64,000 bases of DNA from Desulfitobacterium metallireducens DSM 15288. GTDB taxonomy: Bacteria > Bacillota > Desulfitobacteriia > Desulfitobacteriales > Desulfitobacteriaceae. How positions within the stretch are numbered: position 1 is the first letter of the stretch; each line of letters begins with the position of its first letter. The position numbers and the translations under genes were made by a program. The notes below the pieces were generated by a model. It made no database searches, had not been told where the DNA came from, and saw only the letters and a list, made by a program, of their open reading frames with translations. The DNA lies in assembly GCF_000231405.2 (NCBI RefSeq), contig NZ_CP007032.1, forward strand, positions 2,232,001-2,296,000. Direction: 5' to 3'. This document shows positions 18,697 through 28,540 of the stretch, piece after piece.

Positions 18697-20654
18697 TATT
18701 TCACACCTCCTAGCATCGCTAAGGGATTAAGAGCTGAAAGTTGTCCTTCTCCCACCGCAAAGACGAGATAGAATACGACTACAGCAAAGAAAAACACCAA
18801 AGCGTACGTTTGTAGTTGTCCTGTCGATGTACGACGTAAACCACTTGCAGCGCCACGGACAGTCAGGGCAATACCGTTGATAATTCCATCAATGATATAG
18901 AGATCAAACCAGTAGAGCACTTTAGCAACGAATCCATCCATAACCATAGTAATAAGCCATTGGTAAATCTCATCGATATAGTATTTGTTCTTCAGAATCT
19001 TGTAGACTCCTGGAAAACGAGCAACAACATCATCTGCTTTAATCGCTTTTTTCATATAGACAGTATAAGCTAGCCCAATTCCCAAAAGTCCAGCGATTAC
19101 CGATATACCCGCTAAACCCCAGTTCATAGCTTCATGCTCAAATTCTCCATAATGAACAAAGTAAGCAAAATTATGCTCAGGAAGAGCAGCCCAACCACCC
19201 ACAACGCTGAAGAAAGCCAAAATCATAAGCGGTATGGTCATTGATTTTGGAGATTCATGAGGATGATTTTCGGGTTTTGCATCACCCATAAAAGCGACAA
19301 AGAAAAGTCGACTCATATAAAACGCGGTCAAGAAAGCCGTGAACAAACCTACAGCATAAATAACAGGATGGCCATTATTCAAGGCTGCTGCAAGGATTTC
19401 GTCTTTCGAGAAGAAACCGGCAAATGGAGGAACGCCAGAAATCGCTAAAACACCAATCGCAAAGGTAACCGTGGTAATGGGCATTTTCTTATACAGACCG
19501 CCCATGTCCCAAATGTTTTGCTTTTCATGAAGGGCATGAATAACTGATCCTGCTCCAAGGAACATCAACGCTTTAAAGAAAGCATGTGTCATTAGGTGGA
19601 ACATAGAGGCCGTCAAGGCTCCAACTCCTAAAGCAAACATCATATAACCCAGTTGACTTAAGGTCGAATAAGCGAGAATCCGCTTAATATCATCCTGGGC
19701 GATAGCAATTGTGGCTGCAAAAATTGCTGTAAAGGCACCCAATCCTGCAATGAATTGAAGAGCAACAGGAGATGCATGATCAAAGAGGAAGTACATCCGA
19801 GCAACCAAATATACCCCTGCAACAACCATGGTCGCTGCATGGATCAAAGCACTTACCGGCGTAGGGCCTTCCATTGCATCTGGCAACCAAACGTGAAGTG
19901 GGAACTGACCGGATTTTCCGATCGGTCCAATAAACACAAGGATAGCCATAATTGTCAGGTAACTTACGCTGCCAATTAAGGCGAAATCTTGGAAGTTTGT
20001 CGCCATTTGGGCAGACAAGGAACCAGCACCATAGAAATCTAACGTACCGAATTGCTTGTATAGGAACAAAATTCCCAAAAGCAGTCCAACATCCCCAACA
20101 CGTGTTGTAATGAATGCTTTTTTAGCAGCTTCACGTGCCGAAACTTTGAAATAATAATATCCGATTAACAGATAGGAACAAAGACCTACCAACTCCCAAA
20201 AAACAAACAGCTGCAGGAGGTTCGTTGCTAAAACTAAACCTAACATTGAAGCCGCAAACAAGGATTGATAAGCATAGTAACGAGAGAACCCTTTGTCCCC
20301 ATGCATATAACCAAGCGAATAAATTTGTACCATCGAAGCTACAAGTGTAACCACAAAGAGCATCATCGCACTGATCGGATCGATTAAGGTTCCGAAATCA
20401 ATTTTAAGACCACCGATACTCAGCCAGTTCACGGTACTCATTACAGGATTTTCAACCACTTCTGTCCCAGAGGAAATTACACCTATGCCTATACCTATGG
20501 CTAAGCCTAAAGATGTAAGAATCGCTAGGATTGAGATTGTGGAAGACAGTCCTTTGGAGCGCTTCGTGATAAAGGCAATGATGAGAAACGAGAGAAAGGG
20601 CAAGAATGGGATTAACCATGCCCATTGAAAGAGATTATGCATTTCCTTGAACAC
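18696..20654 (-). CDS. nuoL: NADH-quinone oxidoreductase subunit L
   Basis: Largest antiporter-like subunit, with the long lateral helix along the membrane arm. 652 residues, about 16 helices. Landmarks: FGTLIDPISAMMLFVVTLV, FVFWELVGLCSYLLIGYYY with the key Glu, FPLHVWLPDAMEGPTPVSALIHAATMV and AYSTLSQLGYMMFALG. The C-terminal extension ending in a final helix is present. Start is probably GTG 20654 with GGAG seven bases before; ATG at the fifth codon is possible. Confidence 0.96.
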   Translation of the reverse strand: MFKEMHNLFQWAWLIPFLPFLSFLIIAFITKRSKGLSSTISILAILTSLGLAIGIGIGVISSGTEVVENPVMSTVNWLSIGGLKIDFGTLIDPISAMMLFVVTLVASMVQIYSLGYMHGDKGFSRYYAYQSLFAASMLGLVLATNLLQLFVFWELVGLCSYLLIGYYYFKVSAREAAKKAFITTRVGDVGLLLGILFLYKQFGTLDFYGAGSLSAQMATNFQDFALIGSVSYLTIMAILVFIGPIGKSGQFPLHVWLPDAMEGPTPVSALIHAATMVVAGVYLVARMYFLFDHASPVALQFIAGLGAFTAIFAATIAIAQDDIKRILAYSTLSQLGYMMFALGVGALTASMFHLMTHAFFKALMFLGAGSVIHALHEKQNIWDMGGLYKKMPITTVTFAIGVLAISGVPPFAGFFSKDEILAAALNNGHPVIYAVGLFTAFLTAFYMSRLFFVAFMGDAKPENHPHESPKSMTIPLMILAFFSVVGGWAALPEHNFAYFVHYGEFEHEAMNWGLAGISVIAGLLGIGLAYTVYMKKAIKADDVVARFPGVYKILKNKYYIDEIYQWLITMVMDGFVAKVLYWFDLYIIDGIINGIALTVRGAASGLRRTSTGQLQTYALVFFFAVVVFYLVFAVGEGQLSALNPLAMLGGVK

Positions 20655-20674
20655 CTACCTTCTCCATAGACTCT

Positions 20675-21007
20675 CTACCACTTCAGCCAGTTGAGGTCAT
20701 CAACATTAGTCGTCTGACGATTACGGAAAATCGTGATGACTAGAGCAAGTCCGACCGCGACTTCAGCTGCAGCGACAACGATGACAAATAAAGCCGCGAC
20801 TTGGCCAATTAAGGGATTGATGGCCGAATTTGTCCAGGGCGTAAACCGACTAAAGGCAATAAAGTTAATATTCACAGCGTTGAGCATCAATTCGATTGAC
20901 ATCAGGACTGCTATGAGATTTCTTTTAGAAAAAACCCCATATAATCCAATACAGAAAAGCATTGCCCCGACAAGGAGATACGTTGAAAGTCCTACACTAA
21001 TGTTCAT
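20675..21007 (-). CDS. nuoK: NADH-quinone oxidoreductase subunit K
   Basis: Small membrane subunit, 110 residues, three helices. The conserved pair of buried Glu is seen in [14 protein letters not shown] and [13 protein letters not shown], part of the proton path between the antiporter-like subunits and the quinone site. Its start overlaps the nuoJ stop by four bases. Confidence 0.96.
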   Translation of the reverse strand: MNISVGLSTYLLVGAMLFCIGLYGVFSKRNLIAVLMSIELMLNAVNINFIAFSRFTPWTNSAINPLIGQVAALFVIVVAAAEVAVGLALVITIFRNRQTTNVDDLNWLKW

Positions 21008-21513
21008 TTATGCTCTTCCACTCCTTTCGCAAGGATCACAGCACCGATTAAAGCAATCGTCAAGAGGAAGGCCGCCGCTTCAAAGGGGACCATATACCAC
21101 TGAAAAAGCAAAGCAGAAAGATCAATTGTTCCACCCGCAGCGGGTGCCAAAGGTAGAATCCGCCAACTTTCATTCGTAAGAATGACTAAAGCGATTAGAG
21201 CAAAGAGTAATCCAGCAACGCAGACTCCCCAAGTCCATTTACTCGTGTTCGGGTTGCTTACGGCTACATCGCCACGTAAGGTCAACATGACCGCAAAAAT
21301 AACCAGAATGGATACTGCTCCTGCATACACTAGAATTTGTGCTGCTGCTAGGAACTCAGCATTTAATAGAACATAGAGTACAGCCACTCCTAAAAAGGAT
21401 AGTGCGAGGAAAAGGGCACTGTGTACAATATTCTTTGAGGTAACGACTCCCCAAGCAGCTGAAACTGCTATGATCGCGAAAATGAAGAATACAACCGTCG
21501 CCATCGTGCTCAT
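21004..21513 (-). CDS. nuoJ: NADH-quinone oxidoreductase subunit J
   Basis: Membrane subunit, about 169 residues, five helices, with the family stretch [25 protein letters not shown] whose hinge helix links quinone reduction to proton movement. I start at ATG 21513, preceded by GGAGGG and overlapping the nuoI stop as ATGA; the longer in-frame version from 21561 would overlap nuoI by 50 bases. Confidence 0.94.
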   Translation of the reverse strand: MSTMATVVFFIFAIIAVSAAWGVVTSKNIVHSALFLALSFLGVAVLYVLLNAEFLAAAQILVYAGAVSILVIFAVMLTLRGDVAVSNPNTSKWTWGVCVAGLLFALIALVILTNESWRILPLAPAAGGTIDLSALLFQWYMVPFEAAAFLLTIALIGAVILAKGVEEHK

Positions 21514-21923
21514 TCGGTGCCCTCCTTCCTGTTTCGCTTCGAACGCTCGATCATATCCCATTTCAAATGTTCAGGATAATAAACTGCGTTTTCATATTCC
21601 TGCGTCAACGTCAAAGCCTTAGTTGGGCAAGCCTCAGTACATAAACCGCAAAATAAACAACGTCCAAGGTTCATCTCGTAGGATTTCAAAACTTTTTTCT
21701 TCGTTTCTTCATCCTTTTCACTATTAATGGCAATAACTTTGTTCGGACAAGCATTCGCACACATCATGCAGGAAATACATTTATCCGGGTCAAGTCCCAT
21801 CGAACTACGAACCGTTGTAGGAAGTTCGGGTTTTGTCTCAGGATAAAATTCGGTAACATTGGGTTTCAACATTTTCTTAAACGTAATATTTAGTCCTGTA
21901 AAAAGTCCTTTACCAAATAACAC
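21510..21923 (-). CDS. nuoI: NADH-quinone oxidoreductase subunit I, 2x[4Fe-4S]
   Basis: Peripheral-arm ferredoxin-like subunit that carries electrons through two [4Fe-4S] clusters (N6a/N6b) to NuoB. About 137 residues with CISCMMCANACP and CLFCGLCTEACP, both complete. I place the start at GTG 21923, eight bases after GGAGG and just past the nuoH stop; the TTG further upstream precedes that binding site. Because nuoEFG are absent, this subunit is a likely entry point for electrons from ferredoxin or another donor. Confidence 0.94.
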   Translation of the reverse strand: MLFGKGLFTGLNITFKKMLKPNVTEFYPETKPELPTTVRSSMGLDPDKCISCMMCANACPNKVIAINSEKDEETKKKVLKSYEMNLGRCLFCGLCTEACPTKALTLTQEYENAVYYPEHLKWDMIERSKRNRKEGTE

Positions 21924-21927
21924 TCTG

Positions 21928-22977
21928 TCACCCTCCAATCACGAGCTGGTAAATATAGATTCCCAGTCCCGTAAGTACGATGTTGAGAAGCGAGAGCGGC
22001 AACAAGACTTTCCATGCGAAATGCATTAACTGGTCAATTTTGATCCGTGGGAATGTCCAACGAACCCACATCATAAAGAAGATGAGAACGCCGGTTTTCA
22101 ACCAGAACCAAACCCAACCGGGTAGGAAAGCCGGACCTTGCCAGCCACCTAAAAACATGGTAGTCGCCAAAGCGCAAACCGCAGTCATATTTCCATACTC
22201 ACCAAGGAAGAATAACCCCCAGCGTAAACCAGTATACTCTGTCATCGGACCCGCAAGAATTTCCTGATCTGCTTCTACAAGGTCAAACGGAGCACGGTTG
22301 ACTTCAGCAATACTTGCAATCACATAGATCACAAAAGCGAGTGGTTGTAAGAAGATAAACGGAACATAGCTTTGAGACTCAACAATGTTGCTAAGGTTAA
22401 ACGATTGGGTGATCATTACTACCCCTAGTAAGGAGAAGATAAGGGGGATTTCATAACTAATCATTTGAGCGACAGCCCGTAAACCACCGATCAAAGAGAA
22501 TTTGTTATTTGAGGCCCACCCTGCAATCAAAAAGGCAATCGTGGAAATTGAAGACATTGCTAAGAAATAGATTACACCGAGATCAAGATCGATTGGCGCC
22601 ATCCCTTTTCCATAAGGGATAACGGCTAAGGTCATCAAAGGAAGTGCAAAGACAATCATTGGAGCCACTTTAAAGAGAAAGCGATCTGCTCCAGCAGGAG
22701 TTATATCTTCCTTACCGATTAGCTTTAACGCATCAGCAATAGTTTGAAACCATCCCCGGGGGCCTAAGCGATTCGGGCCCGGTCTTAGAGACGCCCAACC
22801 CGCAATTTTCCGTTCTACCAGAATGAGAACCAATGCTGCTAGAACAATAATGACAATAACCGCGATTAGCCCAATAATTGTCATTGTTAAGTCCGCCCAA
22901 ATAGACTGGGGATCTGTAAACAAACCGCGGATGGCAGCTGCAATAGTCAGTGGTATTTGATTTAAAGCTTCCATCAT
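21928..22977 (-). CDS. nuoH: NADH-quinone oxidoreductase subunit H
   Basis: Membrane subunit forming much of the quinone chamber beside NuoB and NuoD. 349 residues, eight helices. Landmarks: [48 protein letters not shown] with the conserved acidic chain, and [21 protein letters not shown]. It follows nuoD by about 25 bp. The start could be either of two adjacent ATG. Confidence 0.96.
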   Translation of the reverse strand: MMEALNQIPLTIAAAIRGLFTDPQSIWADLTMTIIGLIAVIVIIVLAALVLILVERKIAGWASLRPGPNRLGPRGWFQTIADALKLIGKEDITPAGADRFLFKVAPMIVFALPLMTLAVIPYGKGMAPIDLDLGVIYFLAMSSISTIAFLIAGWASNNKFSLIGGLRAVAQMISYEIPLIFSLLGVVMITQSFNLSNIVESQSYVPFIFLQPLAFVIYVIASIAEVNRAPFDLVEADQEILAGPMTEYTGLRWGLFFLGEYGNMTAVCALATTMFLGGWQGPAFLPGWVWFWLKTGVLIFFMMWVRWTFPRIKIDQLMHFAWKVLLPLSLLNIVLTGLGIYIYQLVIGG

Positions 22978-23001
22978 ATTCTCCCCTCGTTGAGAGTATT
23001 T

Positions 23002-24105
23002 CTACTTATCCACTTCTCCGAGTACGGCATCCAAGGTCGCAAAATTGACGACAAGATCTTGGATATTTGAGCCTATACAAATTTCGTTTAACACCTGAAT
23101 GTTGATAAACGTTCCTGTACGGATTCTTAACCGGGCAGGTTTTGGAGAACCATCACTTACAATATAAAAGCCTAATTCACCTTTGGGATTTTCAACACGA
23201 TGATAAACTTCCCCAACAGGCGGCTTAATCAATTTGGGTACTTTGGCGATAACCGGTCCATCTGGAATATTCTCCATCGCTTGTTGAATAATCTTGGCAC
23301 TCTCTTGCATTTCATAAATACGGATCATATTTCGGTCATAGGAATCGCAACCGTGAAGTACAGGAACCTTAAAATCAAAGCGATCATAAATTCCATACGG
23401 TTCCGCTTTACGCACATCATAATCAATTCCTGAAGCACGAATGACTGGACCCGTCAGTGAGAGATTTTGGGCCACTTCCTTTGACAGTATTCCTACATGC
23501 TTCATTCTACCCATTGCAATTTCATTACCCAGGTAAATGCCATAATATTCTTCGAGCATATCTGGGAAATCTTCCAGGAACGATTTTAGCGCTGGCCAAA
23601 ACTCTGCAGGAGGCTCGGAGCTTACTCCACCAATTCGCATCATATTCGTGGTCATTCGGTTTCCAGAAATCATTTCGTAGATGTCCAGAATTCTTTCTCG
23701 ATCACGGAAAGGATATCCCCAAGTTGTCCAACCCGCTATATCGAGTGCTGCACTCGCAATAAATACCTGATGACTGGCAATACGAGCTAATTCAGCATAG
23801 ATGACACGTAGAAACTCTGCCCGTTCAGGAATCTCAAGTCCCATGAGTTTCTCGACCGCTTGAACGTAACCCATTTCGTTGTGGGGCGATGCAAGGTAAT
23901 CTAAACGATCCATATAAGGGATAACTTGGGTATAAGTGCGACCTTCAGCTAATTTCTCAATACCGCGATGCAGATAACCCAATTTAGGTTCAATTTTGGT
24001 TACAATTTCGCCCTCTAGATGAATGACCATCCGAAACACACCGTGCATACTCGGGTGCTGGGGGCCCATGTTAAGAATAAGTTCTTCGGTTTTTGCTTCC
24101 GCCAC
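23002..24105 (-). CDS. nuoD: NADH-quinone oxidoreductase subunit D
   Basis: Hydrogenase-derived 49-kDa-type subunit that forms the quinone-binding site with NuoB. 367 residues; conserved [15 protein letters not shown] (His-rich quinone loop), [31 protein letters not shown] and the tail [19 protein letters not shown]. The hydrogenase Ni-binding Cys are absent, as expected. Start GTG with a GGGGGG tract upstream. It is a separate gene from nuoC, unlike the fused nuoCD of enterobacteria. Confidence 0.96.
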   Translation of the reverse strand: MAEAKTEELILNMGPQHPSMHGVFRMVIHLEGEIVTKIEPKLGYLHRGIEKLAEGRTYTQVIPYMDRLDYLASPHNEMGYVQAVEKLMGLEIPERAEFLRVIYAELARIASHQVFIASAALDIAGWTTWGYPFRDRERILDIYEMISGNRMTTNMMRIGGVSSEPPAEFWPALKSFLEDFPDMLEEYYGIYLGNEIAMGRMKHVGILSKEVAQNLSLTGPVIRASGIDYDVRKAEPYGIYDRFDFKVPVLHGCDSYDRNMIRIYEMQESAKIIQQAMENIPDGPVIAKVPKLIKPPVGEVYHRVENPKGELGFYIVSDGSPKPARLRIRTGTFINIQVLNEICIGSNIQDLVVNFATLDAVLGEVDK

Positions 24106-24118
24106 GGTTCAACCCCCC

Positions 24119-24610
24119 CTATTCATTTTCCGTTCGTACACGCGTGATATCGCGGACTTCTTCTGATTCTATGACATAATCCTTACGTAACGGGAATCCT
24201 TCAAAATCATCCCACATATAAATCCGTTTTAAATTGGGATGACCTTTGAACTGGATACCAAACATATCATAAGCTTCACGTTCCATAAAATTCGCGCCCG
24301 CCCAAATCCGAGTGACCGAATCAATAACGGGGTTTTCATGATCGAGAATCGCTTTGACTCTGAGTTTTTGTGGGCCATTCCAACTTGTTAAGTGATAAAC
24401 CACTTCAAAGTGATCTCCGCCATCTACTCCACCTAAGTCGTGGAGAAAATCACAAGGAACCCCTTCGAAACTCTTGGCCGCAGTCAAGACTTCCGCAATA
24501 TAGGTAGCCTGGATCTTTAAGACCAAGGTACCTATTCCTTCTTCCACTTCTCCGCCAACGCGAGCCGCTAATTCGTCAACACGTTTTCTTAAAATCTCTT
24601 TATTTTCCAT
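24119..24610 (-). CDS. nuoC: NADH-quinone oxidoreductase subunit C
   Basis: Structural 30-kDa-type subunit of the connecting fragment, 163 residues. The signature [20 protein letters not shown] followed by [12 protein letters not shown] is complete. Its start overlaps the nuoB stop by about 11 bases, indicating coupled translation. Confidence 0.96.
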   Translation of the reverse strand: MENKEILRKRVDELAARVGGEVEEGIGTLVLKIQATYIAEVLTAAKSFEGVPCDFLHDLGGVDGGDHFEVVYHLTSWNGPQKLRVKAILDHENPVIDSVTRIWAGANFMEREAYDMFGIQFKGHPNLKRIYMWDDFEGFPLRKDYVIESEEVRDITRVRTENE

Positions 24611-25121
24611 GTTTCATTAACCTCACCTTAGCTGGGTAGCTAACTTTTTGTTGAAGTTGCAACAACCCAAAGATTAAGGATTCTGGACGCGGAGGACAAC
24701 CCGGAATATAGACATCAACCGGAACAACCTTATCCACACCAGTATTCATGGCATAAGAATCTACGAAAGGACCTCCACCACTTGCACAGCTACCCATGGC
24801 AATAACCCACTTCGGCTCAGGTATTTGATCATAAACTCGACGAAGTAAGGGAGCCATTTTACGGGTACATGTTCCTGCAACGATCAGTACATCCGCCTGA
24901 CGTGGTGAAGCACGGAAGACTTCCCATCCAAAACGAGCGAGGTCAAAGCGAGGTCCACCCGTTGACATCATTTCAATTGCGCAGCAGGCCAAGCCGAAAG
25001 TTACTGGCCAAAAAGAATGCCCTCGAGCCCAATTCAGCGCCTTGTCAATATTGGTGACCACGGCATTTTTTTCAGCCATCAATTCGGCCTCGCGCATCTC
25101 CTTCTCTTTTGCTACATCCAC
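24600..25121 (-). CDS. nuoB: NADH-quinone oxidoreductase subunit B
   Basis: Holds the terminal [4Fe-4S] cluster N2 that reduces quinone. About 173 residues. Cluster ligands lie in [11 protein letters not shown] (the CC pair), AMGSCASGG and [30 protein letters not shown] is also diagnostic. Start uncertain: GTG 25121 has AGAAGGTG seven bases upstream and overlaps the nuoA stop, while internal ATG at codons 9 and 15 of this frame are alternatives. Confidence 0.94.
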   Translation of the reverse strand: MDVAKEKEMREAELMAEKNAVVTNIDKALNWARGHSFWPVTFGLACCAIEMMSTGGPRFDLARFGWEVFRASPRQADVLIVAGTCTRKMAPLLRRVYDQIPEPKWVIAMGSCASGGGPFVDSYAMNTGVDKVVPVDVYIPGCPPRPESLIFGLLQLQQKVSYPAKVRLMKHGK

Positions 25122-25468
25122 TCTAAAGCACCTTCTTTCCATGCGTACCAGAAACCAAGGAGTAGAATTGTAATAAATACAAACATTTCAACAAAGGCAA
25201 AGGTTCCCAGCTTTTGGAACGATAATGCCCAAGGATAAAGGAATACCGTTTCTACATCGAATGCTGTAAAAACAATTGCATAAAGGAAGTAATTACTTTT
25301 GAATCCTAACCATGTTCGCCCAATGGTCTCATTACCACTTTCAACGGGTTTGAGTTTTTCTGCGTGCGGTTTATTTGGAGCAACTAGTTTTGGCAACGCC
25401 ATCATGATTAGATTAAGTGCAATTGCTCCAATGAGAAAAATACCTACAGCAGCAAAATTATCGGACAT
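25112..25468 (-). CDS. nuoA: NADH-quinone oxidoreductase subunit A
   Basis: Small membrane subunit, 118 residues, three helices, with [41 protein letters not shown], in which the [12 protein letters not shown] block is the family hallmark. First gene of the 11-gene nuo operon (A, B, C, D, H, I, J, K, L, M, N). GGAGGGGGGG precedes its ATG. Confidence 0.95.
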   Translation of the reverse strand: MSDNFAAVGIFLIGAIALNLIMMALPKLVAPNKPHAEKLKPVESGNETIGRTWLGFKSNYFLYAIVFTAFDVETVFLYPWALSFQKLGTFAFVEMFVFITILLLGFWYAWKEGALEWM

Positions 25469-25521
25469 CTTCCTTACCCCCCCTCCTTAAAAATAATAAA
25501 TTATTTCAATAAGCCAAACTC

Positions 25522-25550
25522 ATTTTGCCATAATCATTCATACGCGTCAA
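25522..25550 (-). promoter_or_regulatory. Candidate sigma-A promoter of the nuo operon
   Basis: TTGACG (25545-25550) and a poor -10 CAAAAT (25522-25527) with 17 bp between, about 55 bp upstream of nuoA in a gap of 125 bp that must hold the operon promoter. The -35 is good, the -10 weak, so this is tentative. Confidence 0.4.
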
Positions 25551-25593
25551 TGATCAGGCTTAATTCATAAATATTCTGAGTTTTAGCTTAAAT

Positions 25594-26376
25594 TCAGCTA
25601 ACTGATGTCTTTTCCTCCACAGGAGAAAAGCTTCGGCGGTGAATAGGACACGGGCCGTATACTTTGAGCGCCTCTAAATGTTCTTTTGTTCCGTACCCTT
25701 TGTTTCGGTCAAACCCATATTCTGGATATATCTTATGGAGTTCAACCATCCAACGATCACGGGTAACCTTCGCCAATATCGACGCTGCCGCAATACTCGC
25801 GCTAAGAGAATCACCCCTAATAATTCCCTTCTGGGGAATCTTAATCTGGGTCAATTCCAAAGCGTCAATCAACAAGAACTGAGGACGTATTCTTAAATCT
25901 TCTACAGCTCGCTTCATCGCTAGTTTCGTCGCTTGTAAAATATTAAGCACATCGATTTCGGCCGATTCTGCACTTCCAATAGCATACCCCAAAGCTTGAC
26001 TTTTAATTTGCTCAAATAGTTTTTCTCTTCTACTCTCTGATAATTTTTTTGAGTCATTGAGCCCTGGCAAATCAAATCGAGCAGGGAGAATACAGGCAGC
26101 AGCCATAACCGGGCCTGCTAGGGGTCCCCGTCCCACTTCATCAATCCCCGCAACATAGAGAAAACCTTTTTCCCAAAGTCCTTTTTCTTCTGCGAGCAGG
26201 CCTTCAATTCTCTGCTTCTCTGCCCTTTGTGCCAAATCGTGCTTACGGTGGCGCGCAACAAGACGCCGAATCCCTTCTCTAGAATCTTGAACGCAGAGCT
26301 CTAAAAATTCCTCGGATGGTTCCGACTTCATGATATCTTCCACCTCACGAATGCTCAATTGAGACAATTGTTTCAA
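25594..26376 (-). CDS. rnhB: Ribonuclease HII
   Basis: Cleaves the RNA strand of RNA-DNA hybrids, including single ribonucleotides in DNA. 260 residues. Catalytic acids are in GIDEVGRGPLAGPV and LLIDALEL; SLSASIAAASILAKVTRDRWM and the C-terminal DRNKGYGTKEHLEAL are typical. About 75 residues precede the catalytic core, as in other Firmicutes RNase HII (Bacillus form). Second-last of the rRNA/tRNA-processing block; rbgA lies 110 bp upstream. Confidence 0.96.
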   Translation of the reverse strand: MKQLSQLSIREVEDIMKSEPSEEFLELCVQDSREGIRRLVARHRKHDLAQRAEKQRIEGLLAEEKGLWEKGFLYVAGIDEVGRGPLAGPVMAAACILPARFDLPGLNDSKKLSESRREKLFEQIKSQALGYAIGSAESAEIDVLNILQATKLAMKRAVEDLRIRPQFLLIDALELTQIKIPQKGIIRGDSLSASIAAASILAKVTRDRWMVELHKIYPEYGFDRNKGYGTKEHLEALKVYGPCPIHRRSFSPVEEKTSVS

Positions 26377-26486
26377 TGGACTTCTCTTCTTTCCCCAATA
26401 TTATTGAATTCGACGTCAAATGTTACTTCCCTTTTTTGTATACAAAATTATAATATATTAAATTTCTATATTACTATATAAATATG

Positions 26487-27311
26487 TTATATACGGTCCA
26501 ACGTCATTTTCCCCAGAGCACCCGCTCGAAATTCACGCAAAAAAATTTGGGACGCTTTAAGGATATCCACTTGTCCTCCTTTAATTAAACATCCCCGACT
26601 TCGCCCGATACCTTCAAGCGTCAATTGAGCTGGTTCTTGTGTATACCGCTCTAAAGAAGTCGGATAATATGCTTTAAGCTGCATTAGCAACCACTCGGAG
26701 AGCTCTTCCTGATTGAGTACCTCATCCCGAATAGTGCCTGTCGCGGCGAGTTTATTTCCCACTTCTGGATCTTCAAATTTAGGCCAAAGCAAACCCGGTG
26801 TATCCATAAGTTCTACTTTATCATGGATGCGAATCCATTGATTGCCTCGTGTGACTCCCGGCTTATTCCCTGTCTTCGCTTTTGCGCTTCCAGTCAGTTG
26901 ATTGATCAGTGAAGATTTCCCAATATTGGGAATTCCAATGACCATTGCGCGGATACTTCTGGCACGTACACCTTTAGCTGCCATCCGCTCCTGTTTACCT
27001 GCCATTAGTCGTTCCAATTCAGGAACAATCTTCCCAACCCCGAAACCTGCCGTAGCACTTACAGCTAAAACAGGGCTTGTCTTCTTTAATTCATTAAGCC
27101 AAATATCAGTCCATTGAGGGTCGGCCAGATCTGCTTTATTTAAGAGGACAATTTTGGGTTTGTCTTTAATCAATTGTTGCAAAAGCGGATTACGACTACT
27201 TTCGGGCACACGTGCATCGCCTAGTTCAACAACGACATCTACCCACTTTAATTGATCTAAAAGTAATCGTTTAGCCTTTGCCATATGACCAGGAAACCAT
27301 TGAATACTCAT
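26487..27311 (-). CDS. rbgA: Ribosome biogenesis GTPase RbgA (YlqF)
   Basis: Circularly permuted GTPase needed for late assembly of the 50S subunit. 274 residues. Motif order shows the permutation: G4 LLNKADLAD comes first, then G1 GIPNIGKSSLINQL and G3 DTPGLLWPKF. The N-terminal IQWFPGHMAKAKR and C-terminal ANTAR-like domain are present. In many Firmicutes it lies, as here, between lepB or rplS and rnhB. Confidence 0.96.
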   Translation of the reverse strand: MSIQWFPGHMAKAKRLLLDQLKWVDVVVELGDARVPESSRNPLLQQLIKDKPKIVLLNKADLADPQWTDIWLNELKKTSPVLAVSATAGFGVGKIVPELERLMAGKQERMAAKGVRARSIRAMVIGIPNIGKSSLINQLTGSAKAKTGNKPGVTRGNQWIRIHDKVELMDTPGLLWPKFEDPEVGNKLAATGTIRDEVLNQEELSEWLLMQLKAYYPTSLERYTQEPAQLTLEGIGRSRGCLIKGGQVDILKASQIFLREFRAGALGKMTLDRI

Positions 27312-27365
27312 GAAAACACCTTCAACTCTTCCTAAACTTCTTATATTCTATGGAGAAGCTCATTA

Positions 27366-27878
27366 TTACTGGAGAAATTTAATACGCTGTAAGGGATAAT
27401 AAATCATCGTAGCCTTACCGATAAGATAATTATAGGGAAGTAACCCCCATTCCCTTGAATCTTCACTCTGACGTCGATTATCGCCGAGCACAAAAACGTT
27501 TTTCTGGGGAATCGTTTCTGGTCCAAATGGGGGGTAATCTCCCGGTTTCAAATAAGGCTCATTAACCAATTGGCCATTGATAAACACCTGATTATCTTTT
27601 AATTCAACCGTTTCACCTTCAAGCGCTATAACGCGCTTCACAAACGTCCGACTTGGGTCACGAGGATATGCAAAAACTAGAATATCTCCACGTGATGGTG
27701 CTCCAAAACGATAAGAAAGTTGATTTACTAGGATTCGATCTCCAGACGTAATGCCGGGCTCCATGGATGCTGAAGGGATTAAGTAAGGTTTAAACACAAA
27801 GAGTCGCAAAAGTATACCAATCAATATAATTCCAATCAGAGTCCAAGTCAGTCCGCCTAATCTCATCTTTTGTCTCAT
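27366..27878 (-). CDS. lepB: Signal peptidase I
   Basis: Membrane-anchored protease that removes signal peptides from secreted proteins. 170 residues: one N-terminal helix (about 10-30), then box B SASMEPGI with the nucleophile Ser, RGDILVFAYP, box D RTFVKRVIALEGE with the general-base Lys, and box E GDNRRQSEDSREWG. Length is typical for Gram-positive SipS-type enzymes. Encoded about 180 bp after rplS, behind its terminator, so probably from its own promoter. Confidence 0.96.
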   Translation of the reverse strand: MRQKMRLGGLTWTLIGIILIGILLRLFVFKPYLIPSASMEPGITSGDRILVNQLSYRFGAPSRGDILVFAYPRDPSRTFVKRVIALEGETVELKDNQVFINGQLVNEPYLKPGDYPPFGPETIPQKNVFVLGDNRRQSEDSREWGLLPYNYLIGKATMIYYPLQRIKFLQ

Positions 27879-28023
27879 AATAATATTCCTCCCCGTTCAA
27901 AAGAACTCCTCTTTAGTATGAACAAGGGATTTATAGAGCATACACTCAAAATTTTATCCTGGAGACCCAAGCCAGAAAAAGAAACTTGGCCAAAGCCAAG
28001 TCTCAATGCAAAAAAATCCAATT

Positions 28024-28053
28024 AAAAAGGACTGGATGAATCCAGTCCTTTTT
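28024..28053 (-). terminator. Intrinsic terminator after rplS
   Basis: AAAAAGGACTGGA (28024-28036) pairs perfectly with TCCAGTCCTTTTT (28041-28053) around a 4-nt loop; a U-rich tract follows on the minus strand. It starts 4 bp past the rplS stop. Confidence 0.92.
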
Positions 28054-28056
28054 AAA

Positions 28057-28398
28057 CTAGCGACGATCGCGAATCCGAGCAGCCTTACCGGAAAGCTGAC
28101 GGAGATAATACAATTTAGCGCGACGCACTTTACCGTGGCGAACGACCTCAATCTTGTCGATTCGAGGAGAGTGGAGTGGGAAAGTTCTTTCCACACCGAC
28201 GCCATAAGTAACACGACGTACCGTAAAGGTTTCGCGAAGTCCGCCACCTTTCACTTTGATGACGACGCCTTCAAAAGCCTGAATACGTTCCCGAGTTCCT
28301 TCCACGACTTTAACGTGAACACGTACAGTATCTCCGGGACGGAAGGTAGGAAGATCCTTTTTCATCTGTTCTTCTTCAATCATGCGAATATAATCCAT
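28057..28398 (-). CDS. rplS: Large ribosomal subunit protein bL19
   Basis: 113-residue ribosomal protein at the subunit interface. Typical sequence [32 protein letters not shown] and the C-terminal [21 protein letters not shown]. Strong GGGGGG binding site upstream. It has its own promoter and terminator, a common arrangement at the end of the rpsP-trmD block. Confidence 0.98.
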   Translation of the reverse strand: MDYIRMIEEEQMKKDLPTFRPGDTVRVHVKVVEGTRERIQAFEGVVIKVKGGGLRETFTVRRVTYGVGVERTFPLHSPRIDKIEVVRHGKVRRAKLYYLRQLSGKAARIRDRR

Positions 28399-28493
28399 TT
28401 AAATTCCCCCCTTCCTTGCTTAGATGTTCATCACTGAGCCGGTTTAAACGACTTCTAAACAGCGAGCGGACCATCCATCATACGTCAGTATAT

Positions 28494-28522
28494 ATTTTAG
28501 CATATGGTTTGCAAGCTCGCAA
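28494..28522 (-). promoter_or_regulatory. Promoter of rplS
   Basis: TTGCGA (28517-28522) and TAAAAT (28494-28499) spaced by 17 bp. Transcription would begin about 90 bases before rplS, leaving a leader long enough for an L19-type autoregulatory structure, which I could not confirm by eye. Confidence 0.55.
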
Positions 28523-28540
28523 CCATAAAAAATATTCTTA

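Noticed and set aside
27954-28247. 97-aa minus-strand ORF near rplS
   Set aside because: It overlaps the rplS terminator and most of rplS in another frame.
28399-28493. L19-type autoregulatory leader upstream of rplS
   Set aside because: The leader has a fitting length, but I could not align a conserved structure by eye; left as a remark in the promoter entry.
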